Below are positions 19,479 through 27,633 of a stretch of 64,000 nt of DNA, in pieces. This stretch comes from an uncultured Rhodospirillaceae bacterium (GTDB taxonomy: Bacteria > Pseudomonadota > Alphaproteobacteria > Azospirillales > Azospirillaceae). The notes beneath the pieces were generated by a model. The model saw only the letters and a program-made list of their open reading frames with translations. It ran no database searches and had not been told where the DNA came from. Location: the NCBI GenBank assembly GCA_937927415.1, contig CALBDS010000032.1, positions 70,935-134,934 of the forward strand. Direction: 5' to 3'. The translations under genes and the position numbers were made by a program. Each line of letters opens with the position of its first letter. Positions within the stretch are counted from its first letter, which is position 1.

Positions 19479-20347
19479 CGGTCTTCCCCCGCCGCTTCCG
19501 AGGGACGGGGGAGGGGGACCGCCCCCACACCGATGACCGCGCGCACCGGCAGATGGTCGCTGGCGTGGCGGGTGGCCTTGGTGCGGATCACCTCGAAGGC
19601 GGCAAGGTGGGCGTGGCGCACATAGATGCGGTCCAGCCGCAGCGTCGGCAGCCGGGCGTGGAAGCTGCGCGGGCTGGCCACATCCTCGAACGCCTGCGCC
19701 AGACGGCGCAGGCGGGGGGAATTGCGGGTCCATTCGTTCAGGTCGCCCATGAACACCGTGGGCAGGCCGGGTTTGCCGTCCACCTCGGCTAGGATGCGCT
19801 CCACCTGCTGGGCGCGTTCCCACGGGTCCAGGCCCAGATGGGCGGCGATGACGCGGACGGGGTGCCCGCCGGCCTCCACCACCGCCTCCACCGCCCCGCG
19901 GGGCTCCCGGTGCGGCCCGACGCTGATGTCGAAGGGGTGGAACGCGATCAGCGGCAGCCGCGACAGGATGCAGTTGCCGTAATGGGCGCGCGGGTTGTGC
20001 TTGGTCGGGCCGGCATAGGCGCTCATGCCCGTCGCCTCGGCCAGAAAGGCGAACTGGTCCAGGCCGATTTCGCCGCGGTGGTGCCATCCCACCTCCTGCA
20101 GCGCGATCACGTCCACGTCCAGGGAACGGATGACCTCGGCGATGCGGGCGGGGTCGAAACGGGCATCGGTGCCGACGCTGGAATGGATGTTCCAGGTGGC
20201 GATGCGCAGAGGCGCCATGCCCTCCGGCACGGCACCGTCGCGGCGGTCGCGCAGGCGGCGCTCCTGGCGCCGTGCCCGGCGGCGGTCGCGGGCCTCGCGG
20301 AAGACGCCGGCCAGACGGACCATCCGCTCACGGCTCAATCGAATCAC
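19451..20347 (-). CDS. Endonuclease/exonuclease/phosphatase-family protein
   Basis: 298 residues. An Arg-rich N-terminal leader (about 40 residues, RDRRRARRQERRLRDRR) is followed by a complete EEP fold: LRIATWNIHSS, VIALQEVGW (metal-binding Glu), HLGLDPWERAQQ, FMGDLNEW (Asp/Asn), and HASDHLPVRA (catalytic His). The substrate could be DNA, a phosphoinositide-like lipid or another phosphodiester. Its GTG start lies 20 bases before the stop of the PLD-family gene, implying translational coupling, so a role in phospholipid turnover is as plausible as a nuclease role. Confidence 0.85.
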   Translation of the reverse strand: MIRLSRERMVRLAGVFREARDRRRARRQERRLRDRRDGAVPEGMAPLRIATWNIHSSVGTDARFDPARIAEVIRSLDVDVIALQEVGWHHRGEIGLDQFAFLAEATGMSAYAGPTKHNPRAHYGNCILSRLPLIAFHPFDISVGPHREPRGAVEAVVEAGGHPVRVIAAHLGLDPWERAQQVERILAEVDGKPGLPTVFMGDLNEWTRNSPRLRRLAQAFEDVASPRSFHARLPTLRLDRIYVRHAHLAAFEVIRTKATRHASDHLPVRAVIGVGAVPLPRPSEAAGEDRHPSSARSR

Positions 20348-22553
20348 GGCCCTTGCTCCCCCCGTTGCGGATGCGGTTCACCAGCCGCCCGGCGCTCCAG
20401 CCAAGGCCGATGGCCACCGCCCCCAGCCCCACCGACAGGGCGACGCTGCCCGCCGTGGGATCGGCGATGGTCTGTTCCAACTGGTGTCCCAGCAGGCTGA
20501 ACGCCAGGATGCCCGGCGCCAGCCCCAGGATCGTTCCGGTTACATAGTCCCAGAACCGGATGGGCGTAGCCCCCGCCACCAGATTGACCACGGTGAAGGG
20601 GGCGACCGGCACCACCCGGATGGTGGCGACCGCGACAATACCGCTGTCGGCCAGCCGATGGGAGAGTTTGTGCAGGTGCGCACCCGCCAGCCGCTCCATC
20701 ATCCGCCGCCCGGTCAGCCGCCCGATGAGGAACAGCGTGGCGGCCGAGGCCACGGCCCCCGTCATCGCCACCGCGAACCCCTCCACCGGCCCCAGGGCCA
20801 TGGCCGTCGCCGCCACCAGCAGCAGCAGGGGAAAGGCGATGAAGCCGGCCGCCACATACACCCCCACCAGCGCCAGCGGCCCCAGCGGCATGGCCCGCAC
20901 CTGTTCGATCAGCGCCAGGGCGTTGCCCAGCGTGGCCCAGTCCTTCAGCGCCGTGCCGTTCCACAGCAGGTAAAGCCCGAGCATCGCCGCCGCCAGCCCC
21001 AGCCCGGCCAGCCAGTGGTGCAGCCGCCCCGGAATGAGCGAGGGCAGCACCCGGTCCACCAGTTCCGCCGTCGTCACCGGCCGTTCGGGGTCGAGGAAGC
21101 GGGCGTCCAGCAGGGCGGCGGCGAACGGCGTCGGCTCGGGCGATTCCAGGTCGATCAACGTGCGCCCTCCCTCCCCGTTCGCCTCTCTCAGCGCATCGAT
21201 GGCCCCGATCAGTGACCCGCCATGCCCGGCCACCGCCGCGGCCACCGCCTCGGGCGTGGTGCCCAGATGCTCGGCCACCAGATCGTGGCGCACGCCGCGG
21301 ATGGCGGCGGCGGTGGCGTGGTCCCCCGGTGCCGCCTCCAGCGCCAGATCGCATTCGCTGTCCAGCCCCATGGAGCGGTTGTTGAGGTTGGCCGAGCCGA
21401 TGCGCAGAATCCGGTCGTCCACGATCATCACCTTGGCGTGCACGGTGATGCAGCGCCCGCCGTCGGTGACGGCGGCGACGATGCGGAACCGCCCGTGGTG
21501 GTCGGCGTTGCGCAACAGGGTGGTCAGCCGGTTGCGGGCGCCGATCATCACCTGGTTTTCCAGCCAGCTCGACGTGCGGATGGGGTTGACCACCACCACC
21601 TCCGGCCCGTCCGGCTCCTCCAGCCGGGCCTTCAGGGCCTGGGCCACGGCGTCGCTGGCGAAATACTGGCTTTCCAGATAGATGGTCCTGCGGGCCGTGG
21701 CGATGGCGGCGCGGTAGAGTGCCTCCACCTCCCGCACCTCCGCCCGGCCGTCGGCGGCGGGGTCGGTGCGGGCGATGGCGATGTCCTGCCCGGTCAGCAG
21801 CGGTTTCAGGATGGCGGGCCAGGGATCGGCCCCCATGGCGCCGCGGGTGGGGGGCGTGGGGGACAGCTCCTCGCCCGTGGCGCGGCGCCAGCGTTCGCGG
21901 AACAGATCGCCCAGCGCGCGGGCGGCATCGCCGTCCACCGCCATCATCAGGTCGTGGAACGGCTCGTAACAGGATCCGTCGGGCTGGCGGCGGGCCGGTT
22001 CCTCGGCCCGGTGGGCGCGGGTGTCCCAGCGGTTGGCGGTCAGGTCCAGCCCGCCGCAAAACGCCAGCGCATCGTCGATCACCAGCATCTTCTGATGGTG
22101 GCAGGCCCCGGCGGGGTGATCGCTGTCCAACTGGTAATGCAGGTGCGGGTGGCTGAACAGCCGGCGGATCAACAGGGGCTGCTGGCGGCGCTTGATGTCG
22201 AACAGCTCGGCATAATCCCATTTCAGCACATGGATGTGCAGGCCGGGCCGCCGCGCCGCCAGCCAGTTGAGGAACAGCCCCAGCCGGTCGGGGCGGCTGG
22301 GGTGGCGCTTCTGCGGGGTTAGCCGCACGCGGCTGTCGTAATCCCAGGCGGTCAGCAGGATGGAACGGCGCGCCCGCTGCATGGCGGCCTTGGCGACGGC
22401 GAAATAATCCTCGGCGTCGATGATGACGCCCACCCGCCCGGCCCGCTCCACCCGCCAGCAGGTTTCCCCCGGCACGAACAGGGGCGGTGCGGCCCCCCGG
22501 CCGTCGGGCGGGGAGAAGGGGAAGGACAGGGGCGGGATCGGCAATGCGGCCAT
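20328..22553 (-). CDS. Phospholipase D-like protein fused to a VTT/DedA-type membrane domain
   Basis: 741 residues. Two HKD motifs are present: HHQKMLVIDD with FCGGLDLT, and HAKVMIVDDRILRIGSANLNNRS, as in cardiolipin-synthase/PLD enzymes. The C-terminal third (from about residue 510) has several membrane helices and the VTT/SNARE-associated-Golgi signature region (FIAFPLLLLVAATAMALGPVEG ... RVVPVAPFTVVNLVAGATPIRFWDY). The architecture suggests membrane phospholipid synthesis or remodelling coupled to lipid scrambling or transport, by analogy with VTT proteins. ATG at 22553 has GAGG upstream; longer upstream frames run into the repeat and are rejected. Confidence 0.88.
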   Translation of the reverse strand: MAALPIPPLSFPFSPPDGRGAAPPLFVPGETCWRVERAGRVGVIIDAEDYFAVAKAAMQRARRSILLTAWDYDSRVRLTPQKRHPSRPDRLGLFLNWLAARRPGLHIHVLKWDYAELFDIKRRQQPLLIRRLFSHPHLHYQLDSDHPAGACHHQKMLVIDDALAFCGGLDLTANRWDTRAHRAEEPARRQPDGSCYEPFHDLMMAVDGDAARALGDLFRERWRRATGEELSPTPPTRGAMGADPWPAILKPLLTGQDIAIARTDPAADGRAEVREVEALYRAAIATARRTIYLESQYFASDAVAQALKARLEEPDGPEVVVVNPIRTSSWLENQVMIGARNRLTTLLRNADHHGRFRIVAAVTDGGRCITVHAKVMIVDDRILRIGSANLNNRSMGLDSECDLALEAAPGDHATAAAIRGVRHDLVAEHLGTTPEAVAAAVAGHGGSLIGAIDALREANGEGGRTLIDLESPEPTPFAAALLDARFLDPERPVTTAELVDRVLPSLIPGRLHHWLAGLGLAAAMLGLYLLWNGTALKDWATLGNALALIEQVRAMPLGPLALVGVYVAAGFIAFPLLLLVAATAMALGPVEGFAVAMTGAVASAATLFLIGRLTGRRMMERLAGAHLHKLSHRLADSGIVAVATIRVVPVAPFTVVNLVAGATPIRFWDYVTGTILGLAPGILAFSLLGHQLEQTIADPTAGSVALSVGLGAVAIGLGWSAGRLVNRIRNGGSKGRDSIEP

Positions 22554-22667
22554 CGGCAGACCTCGGGGGGGACGGGCACAGGGGTGCCGTTCGGGGTGTG
22601 TGTCTGTGCAACGTCTGATAGGGGGGGCTGGGTTCCCCGCCGGCTCTCTTCCTCCGGGTCCATTTTC

Positions 22668-22862
22668 CCTCTCCCGCCTCGGGAGAGGGGTGGGGTGAGG
22701 GCCGGATTTCGCGCCGTAGGCCCGAAATCCGTTGCGAAGCAACGCCAAATCTCATGTTTCCAGAGCCTGACGGCTCAATTTTCGAGCTTATCGCGCGAAA
22801 ATCGGCCCTCACCCTATCCCTCTCCCCGGCGGGGAGAGGGGAACTGTCCCGGTTCGTTAACC
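22668..22862. repeat. Palindromic intergenic repeat element, copy B
   Basis: Same family as the element before trpS. The outer arms (CTCTCCCG...GGGAGAG, GGTGAGGGCC, GGCCCTCACC, CTCTCCCCGGCGGGGAGAG) and the tail CTGTCCCGGTTCGTTAACC are in the same order and orientation. The core at 22728-22776 is the reverse complement of the core at 8557-8605. It occupies most of the 436-bp gene-free space 22554-22989. The remaining 22863-22989 has no feature I can name beyond presumed promoter sequence for the ABC operon. Confidence 0.8.
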
Positions 22863-22989
22863 TGAATCCATTGCCCTGCGGGTAGGGCGAAAGCCTTGCC
22901 CTGGGGGCGGTAACCCGCTTACCGTCGATGGCCTCCCCATCCCTTGGGAATATGGGGCTTGTCCCCGTCCTGTCGCCTCCTGTCCCGGA

Positions 22990-23739
22990 ATGATGCTGCG
23001 TTTTGCCCTGCGCCGATGTGCCGGACTTGTTTTGCCGCTGCTGCTGCTGGCGGGGCTGGTGCTGGCCATTGCCCCCGATCCCGCCGATGCCGCCGCCCGT
23101 GCGCTGGGCGGGCTGCCGCGCACGGTGGGGCTGGTGGTGCTGGTGCTGGCGCTGGGCTACGGCGCCGGGGTGCCGCTGGGGCTGGCGGCGGCCATGCCCG
23201 CGGGCGGCCCGCTGCCGTTGCGGCTGATGGGCCGGCTGGGGCACGGGCTGGCGGCGGTGTCCGGCGGGGTGCCGGGTTTTCTGGCGGTGGCCGTGGGGGT
23301 GGTGCTGGCCGGCGGGGTGGAAGCGGCCCCGCGGATGCCGGCCGCGGCCCTGCTGCTGGTGCTGGCGCCGCTGGCGGAGTCGGCGCGTCTGGCCCGCAAC
23401 GCCCTGGCGGTGCAGGCGGACAGTGGCTTTCTCCTGACCGCCCGCAGCCGCGGGCTGGACGAGCGCGCGGCCCTGGCCCGTTACGCCCGCCCCCTGGCGC
23501 TGGCGGCCGTGCTGGCGACGCTGGGTCCGGTGGGCACCGCCATCCTCTGCGGGGCGGTGGCGGCGGAGGTTCTGTTCGGCCTTCCGGGTGCGGGGGCGGT
23601 GCTGGTGGGGGCGCTGCATGGGGGCGACGGGGGAACGGCAACGGCGGCGCTGTCGGCGCTGTCGGCCCTGGCCCTGGCGCTGCATGTGGGGGGATCGGTG
23701 GCGGCGGCCGGTCTCGATCCCCGGCGGCGGACGCTCTGA
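22990..23739 (+). CDS. Opp/Dpp-type ABC transporter permease, short form (DppB-like)
   Basis: 249 residues, clearly shorter than the 300-340 of typical DppB/OppB. Several hydrophobic helices are present, with the cytoplasmic EAA-type coupling loop near residues 155-180 (LLTARSRGLDERAALARYARPLALAAVLATLGP), which is the main evidence for the family. The long periplasmic loop after helix 1 of normal DppB is missing. It begins with two adjacent ATG codons and heads a three-gene operon with a second permease and a fused double ATPase. No substrate-binding protein gene is nearby. Confidence 0.75.
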   Translation: MMLRFALRRCAGLVLPLLLLAGLVLAIAPDPADAAARALGGLPRTVGLVVLVLALGYGAGVPLGLAAAMPAGGPLPLRLMGRLGHGLAAVSGGVPGFLAVAVGVVLAGGVEAAPRMPAAALLLVLAPLAESARLARNALAVQADSGFLLTARSRGLDERAALARYARPLALAAVLATLGPVGTAILCGAVAAEVLFGLPGAGAVLVGALHGGDGGTATAALSALSALALALHVGGSVAAAGLDPRRRTL

Positions 23740-23772
23740 CGGGTGGGCCGAAGGGGAAGAACGGGAGAACCG

Positions 23773-24609
23773 ATGGACGGGTTGGCCGGTGACGGATTCG
23801 GGGTATCCCCCTGGCGGGTGGCGTGGCGCGGCTTCCGCGCCAGCCGGGCCGGGGTGCACGGGCTGGGGGCGCTGGCGGCGGTGTGCTGCGGCGGCCTGCT
23901 GGAGCCGGTGCTGAGCGCCGGCAACCCCACCCCCGGCGGTGCGGCGAAAGCGGCGGTGGCGGCGCTGGACGCCGTGGCCGCCTCCCTCCTTCTGGGAGGG
24001 TCGGCGGCGGTTCTGGCCGCGGTGGTGGCGCTGGTTTGGGGCGGGGGGGCGGCCCTGGCCGGCGGGCGGGCCGGGCCGCGGCTGGTGACGCTGGCCGGGG
24101 TGGCCGGGGCGCTGCCGCTGCCGTTGCTGCCGCTGATGGCCGGCGGCTTGCTGGATCCCGATCTGGGGCTGTTCGCCGTGGTGCTGGGGCTGGCGGCGGC
24201 TCCGGCCCCGGCGGTGGCGGCGCACGGGGTTCTGGCCGCACTCCTGCGGTCGGACATGGCGACGGCGGCGGATGCCGCCGGGCTGACGCGGGGGGCGGTG
24301 CTGCTCCGCCGTGTGCTGCCGGCGGCGGCGGTGCCGCTGCTGGCGGCGTGCTGGAGCGCGCTGCCCCGCGTCCTGGCCATGGAGGGGCTGGCCGGGCTGG
24401 TCCATCTGGGGCCGGGCCATGGCCCGGCGGGCGAGGGGGCGACCTGGGGATCCCTGCTGGGCGATGCGGTGGCGGGCGGCGGTCCGGCGGACCTGCTGGG
24501 GCCGGGGCTGCTGCTGGCGGTGACCCTGTGGGCGCTGGGCGCCATCGGCGACGGGCTGGCGCAGGCCGCGGCCACCCTGATTCCCGGCGGGCGGCGGGGG
24601 GCGCCATGA
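23773..24609 (+). CDS. Opp/Dpp-type ABC transporter permease (DppC-like)
   Basis: 278 residues. The order is cytoplasmic N-terminus (WRVAWRGFRASRAGVHGLGAL), a first helix, a periplasmic loop, then a five-helix permease core. The EAA-like loop reads TAADAAGLTRGAVLLRRVLPAAAVPLLAAC. It is divergent and extremely Gly/Ala/Leu-rich compared with ordinary DppC. ATG at 23773 has GGGAG six bases upstream and is preferred over a GTG 10 codons earlier. The stop overlaps the ATPase start (ATGA). Confidence 0.75.
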   Translation: MDGLAGDGFGVSPWRVAWRGFRASRAGVHGLGALAAVCCGGLLEPVLSAGNPTPGGAAKAAVAALDAVAASLLLGGSAAVLAAVVALVWGGGAALAGGRAGPRLVTLAGVAGALPLPLLPLMAGGLLDPDLGLFAVVLGLAAAPAPAVAAHGVLAALLRSDMATAADAAGLTRGAVLLRRVLPAAAVPLLAACWSALPRVLAMEGLAGLVHLGPGHGPAGEGATWGSLLGDAVAGGGPADLLGPGLLLAVTLWALGAIGDGLAQAAATLIPGGRRGAP

Positions 24610-26318
24610 CCTCTGTGACCGCCGCGGTTCCCCATCCCGATCACCGTATCCTGACCGCCGAGGGGGTGGGCGTGTTCCGTCCCCGCCGCGGCGGCGGAGC
24701 GGGGACGGATCTTCTGTCCGGCATCCACCTGTCCCTCGACGCGGCGGAGGTGGTGGCCGTGGTGGGCGACGAGGGCAGCGGAAAGACCCTGCTGCTGCGG
24801 GCACTGGCCGGTCTGCTGCCGCCGGGGGTGGAGCGCGTGGGCCGGGTGGCCGCGGGGCGGGCGGTGCTGGTGCCGGCGGACGGCGGGCTGTGGCCCGGCG
24901 CGCCGCTGGCCGAACAGTTCGCCGCCGCTCTTGCCCCGTTCGGCCTGGGCCGGGGGGCGGCGCTGCGGCGGGCCGAGCGGCTGTTGACGCGGCTGCATCT
25001 GGACAATCCCGCCCGCTGGCTGCCCCTCTGCCCCCATCAGATGGGGGAGGGGAACCGCTGGCGGGCGGCGCTGGCGCTGGGCATGGCCGCACTGAACGGC
25101 GGCACCGGCACCGAGGAGACGGGCGGGCTGTTCCTGGCCGACGCGCCGGGGGCCGGGCTGGACCCGACGGTGCGGGCGCGGCTGTTGCATCTGCTGGCCG
25201 ACTGGGCGCGGGAGAGCGGGGCGGCGGTGCTGCTGGCGGGCCGGGCGGGCGATGGGCTGGACGGCCCGGCCGACCGGGTTCTGCGGCTGTCCGGCGGCTC
25301 CCTCGGTCCCGCACCCGAGCGGGACGAGGCTGTCGCCGCCCCCCTGGTCCCGTCCGGCCCGCCGGTGCTGTCGGTGCGCGGCCTGCGGGTGGCGGTGCCG
25401 CTGGTGCGGGGCGGCGGCGGCCCGCTGGTGGTGGATGACGTCAGCTTCGACGTGGGGCCAGGGGAAACCGTGGTCCTGCTGGGCGAAAGCGGCAGCGGCA
25501 AGGCCGTGCTGCTGCGCGCCCTGGCCCGGCTGATGCCGGCGGTGTCGGGGCGGGCGGCGTGGATGGGGCACGACCTGCTGACCCTGGACGATGGCGCCGT
25601 GCGGGCGGCGCGGGGCGACGTGCAGATGCTGTTCCCCGACCCGCGCGCAGCATTGGCCCCCACGGTGACCCTGGGCGACCAGATGACGGAGGCGCTGGAC
25701 GCCCTTCAGCCCGGCTTCACCCCGGCGGAACAGGCGGCACGGGCGGCGGCGGCGCTGGAGTTGGCGGGATTGCCGCTGGCCGCCACCGGCTATTACCCCG
25801 CCCGTCTGCCGCCCGAACTGGCGGCGGCGGCGGGGCTGGCCCGCGCGCTGGTCACCGGGCCGCGGCTGCTGCTGGCCGACGACCCCTTCGCCGCGCTCGA
25901 CGACGGCGGGCGGGGGCGGTTCCTGGAACGGTTGCTGCGGGTGCAGCAGGCGCGGTCCCTGGCGCTGGTGGTGGCGACGGCGGACGCCGATGCCGCGTGC
26001 CGGCTGGCCCACCGGGTGCTGGTGATGCTGAACGGGCGGGTGGTGGAAGAGGCGCCGGCGGCGGATCTGGTCCGCGACCCCCGCCACCCCTTCACCCGCG
26101 CCCTGCTGGCGGCGGCGGAGGGGCACCGCCCGGCCCTGGACGGCGATCCGCCCGGCCTGTTCGCGGTGCCGTCGGGATGCCCGGTGCGGCGGCGCTGCCC
26201 GCGGGTGCGGGATTTCTGCGCCCAGGCTGTGCCGGAACCGGAGGTGGTGCGCCCCGGCCATCGGGTGTCCTGCCATTATTGGGACGTGGCCGACGATGGG
26301 GACGCCGGGACCGGATGA
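24606..26318 (+). CDS. Fused double ABC ATPase (DppD-DppF-like) with degenerate catalytic motifs
   Basis: 570 residues: two nucleotide-binding domains in one chain plus the oligopeptide-transporter C-terminal region. Domain 1 keeps Walker A (GDEGSGKT, 54-61), but its signature is QMGEGNR, its Walker B reads LFLADAP (Ala180 where catalytic Glu is expected), and the switch-His region reads LLAGRAGD. Domain 2 has Walker A GESGSGKA (Ala300 for Ser/Thr), Q-loop LFPDP (Pro for Gln), signature LPPEL (LSGGQ expected), Walker B LLLADDP (Asp426 for Glu) and switch region VVATADA (no His). The four C-terminal cysteines (525, 531, 538, 556), known in relatives as an Fe-S site, are retained. ATP hydrolysis is doubtful. 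Confidence 0.8.
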   Translation: MTSVTAAVPHPDHRILTAEGVGVFRPRRGGGAGTDLLSGIHLSLDAAEVVAVVGDEGSGKTLLLRALAGLLPPGVERVGRVAAGRAVLVPADGGLWPGAPLAEQFAAALAPFGLGRGAALRRAERLLTRLHLDNPARWLPLCPHQMGEGNRWRAALALGMAALNGGTGTEETGGLFLADAPGAGLDPTVRARLLHLLADWARESGAAVLLAGRAGDGLDGPADRVLRLSGGSLGPAPERDEAVAAPLVPSGPPVLSVRGLRVAVPLVRGGGGPLVVDDVSFDVGPGETVVLLGESGSGKAVLLRALARLMPAVSGRAAWMGHDLLTLDDGAVRAARGDVQMLFPDPRAALAPTVTLGDQMTEALDALQPGFTPAEQAARAAAALELAGLPLAATGYYPARLPPELAAAAGLARALVTGPRLLLADDPFAALDDGGRGRFLERLLRVQQARSLALVVATADADAACRLAHRVLVMLNGRVVEEAPAADLVRDPRHPFTRALLAAAEGHRPALDGDPPGLFAVPSGCPVRRRCPRVRDFCAQAVPEPEVVRPGHRVSCHYWDVADDGDAGTG

Positions 26319-26349
26319 CGGGGTGCCGGGGATGAATTCTGGCGGCTTA

Positions 26350-26856
26350 TTAAGCCCGGTGTTTGCCCGAGGCCGCATGGGCGGTCCGGGAGCGCAACTC
26401 CAGGCGCAGGGCCGCGACCACTTCGCCGATCTGGATCAGGCGCTCGTCGGGGTCGTCGATCTCGGCCACGATGCGGTTGTGCTCTTCCACGGCCCGCTCC
26501 GCCGCCTGATGCAGGGCGATGGCGACGCCCATTTCCTTATAAAGGGTCATGATCTTTTCCGTCAGGCGGCCGATCAGGCGTCCGTCGGTTTCGGCCCGGC
26601 CCAGGCCGGCACCGGACGGCTCGGCCGCTTGCCGCCGGCGCATCGGCCCGGTCCCGGCCAGGAGCCAATCAAGGCTGACATCGGTTTTCCGGGCGATCCC
26701 CATGATGTCCGATGCCCGTGGTTCCCGTTCGCCGGCCACGTATCCAGCCATTGTACGCTGGGGTATTCCGCACATTCGCGCTAGGGCGGACACGCTTCCC
26801 GCTTCACGCGCCAGAATGGCAAGCCGCTTGAAAAGGCTGTCGGCATCAGGCGTCAT
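26350..26856 (-). CDS. XRE-family (Cro/CI-type) transcriptional regulator
   Basis: 168 residues. The N-terminal helix-turn-helix is visible in GSVSALARMCGIPQRTMAGYVAGEREPRASDIMGIARKTDVSLDWLLAGTG, the usual XRE pattern ending in 'SLDWLL.G'. The C-terminal half is a helical segment rich in acidic and basic residues with no recognised ligand domain. ATG at 26856 is favoured over a GTG two codons earlier; no strong ribosome-binding site. It is convergent with the degenerate ABC operon; its target is unknown. Confidence 0.85.
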   Translation of the reverse strand: MTPDADSLFKRLAILAREAGSVSALARMCGIPQRTMAGYVAGEREPRASDIMGIARKTDVSLDWLLAGTGPMRRRQAAEPSGAGLGRAETDGRLIGRLTEKIMTLYKEMGVAIALHQAAERAVEEHNRIVAEIDDPDERLIQIGEVVAALRLELRSRTAHAASGKHRA

Positions 26857-27633
26857 GGGCACAGGTCAGATGGTGGGGTCGGAGCGTCGAAGTGCGCAGA
26901 AATATTTTAAATACACGACACATACAGAAATTATCTTGCTTACGGTAAAGTTGAGATGGGTGTGTGCTTTGCAGCGAAAAAATGCTTGAGCAATTAGCCA
27001 ATTTTCGCCAGAATACCCGTACGACAGGCCCACCTGCTGCTTCAGGAAATCTTCTGGTTGTTCCGGCAGCCTCCGCTGCCTGGAATTGCGAGCGCATTCC
27101 TACGGCTCCTTAGGAGTGATGTCCGGGTGCAGGGGGCGAGAGGGAGACGAACATGCCCTTAGCCTCGCGTCACACCCGTACGGCCAGAACCGCCGAGCCG
27201 CCGCCATGATTGCCCCGGCCCGGTGCTCCCAACCTGACAGACCTTGATGGCTGAGCCGCGGGCCTGGCGGGAGGCCCGTACTCTTTTCCCAAACGCCAGC
27301 ACCGATGCCCCGGCGTGTTCGCGCCGGGGACCGTCTGACACTTCCCACCATGATAGCGGGGAGCATCCTCCCCGCAATCCTGAAGATTGCCGGCGGAACG
27401 TGTGAAAACATAAAGTAAGCGGGCCGGGGCCGCCTTTGGCCTGCCGCCCCATTTCCCCCCATGCTGTCCGTCGTTCCGAGCGTAATGGTGTATTGAAAAA
27501 CCGGCGCGTCCCGCCTAATGGGACCAAGTGCCGCACAGTGGTGGTGCCGCTGGCCCCATTCCCGGCCTCTGCTACAAAGAAACCCGTCTTGTGATACACT
27601 CTTTCCCTCCCTTGATCCGTGAGCCGTCGTGCC
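26857..27633. other. Long gene-free stretch
   Basis: About 780 bp without a convincing protein gene on either strand. The first 150 bp (26880-27030) are markedly A/T-richer than the rest (for example AAATATTTTAAATACACGAC and GAAATTATCTTGC) and probably hold promoters for the XRE gene. 27080-27420 is GC-rich and contains three strong hairpins (separate entry) and a CTCCTTAGGAG palindrome near 27107. 27480-27620 precedes the PAS kinase gene. I found no tRNA, tmRNA, RNase P or SRP RNA signature. Confidence 0.6.
27260..27375. other. Cluster of three strong hairpins, candidate structured RNA or leader
   Basis: Three hairpins occur in 116 bp: GGGCCT/AGGCCC (27260-27277) followed by CTCTTTT; CCCCGGCG/CGCCGGGG (27308-27329); GCGGGGA/TCCCCGC (27356-27375), immediately followed by AATC/GATT arms. 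All have loops of six bases. The first, read on the plus strand, resembles an intrinsic terminator with its T-run. Together they look like a structured transcript 250-370 bp upstream of the PAS kinase gene. No known RNA family is recognised. Confidence 0.45.

Noticed and set aside
16767..20087. Long minus-strand open frame antisense to mutS
   Set aside because: No domain, His/Gln/Arg-rich composition, complementary to a clear MutS.
20344..25314. Very long minus-strand open frame (over 1600 codons) across the PLD gene and the ABC operon
   Set aside because: It is Arg/Pro/Gly low-complexity sequence in the wrong frame of well-supported genes on both strands; typical of high-GC DNA where antisense frames lack stops.
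26857..27633. 6S RNA, SRP RNA, RNase P RNA or tmRNA in the gene-free region
   Set aside because: Conserved sequence signatures of these RNAs could not be found on either strand; only generic hairpins.
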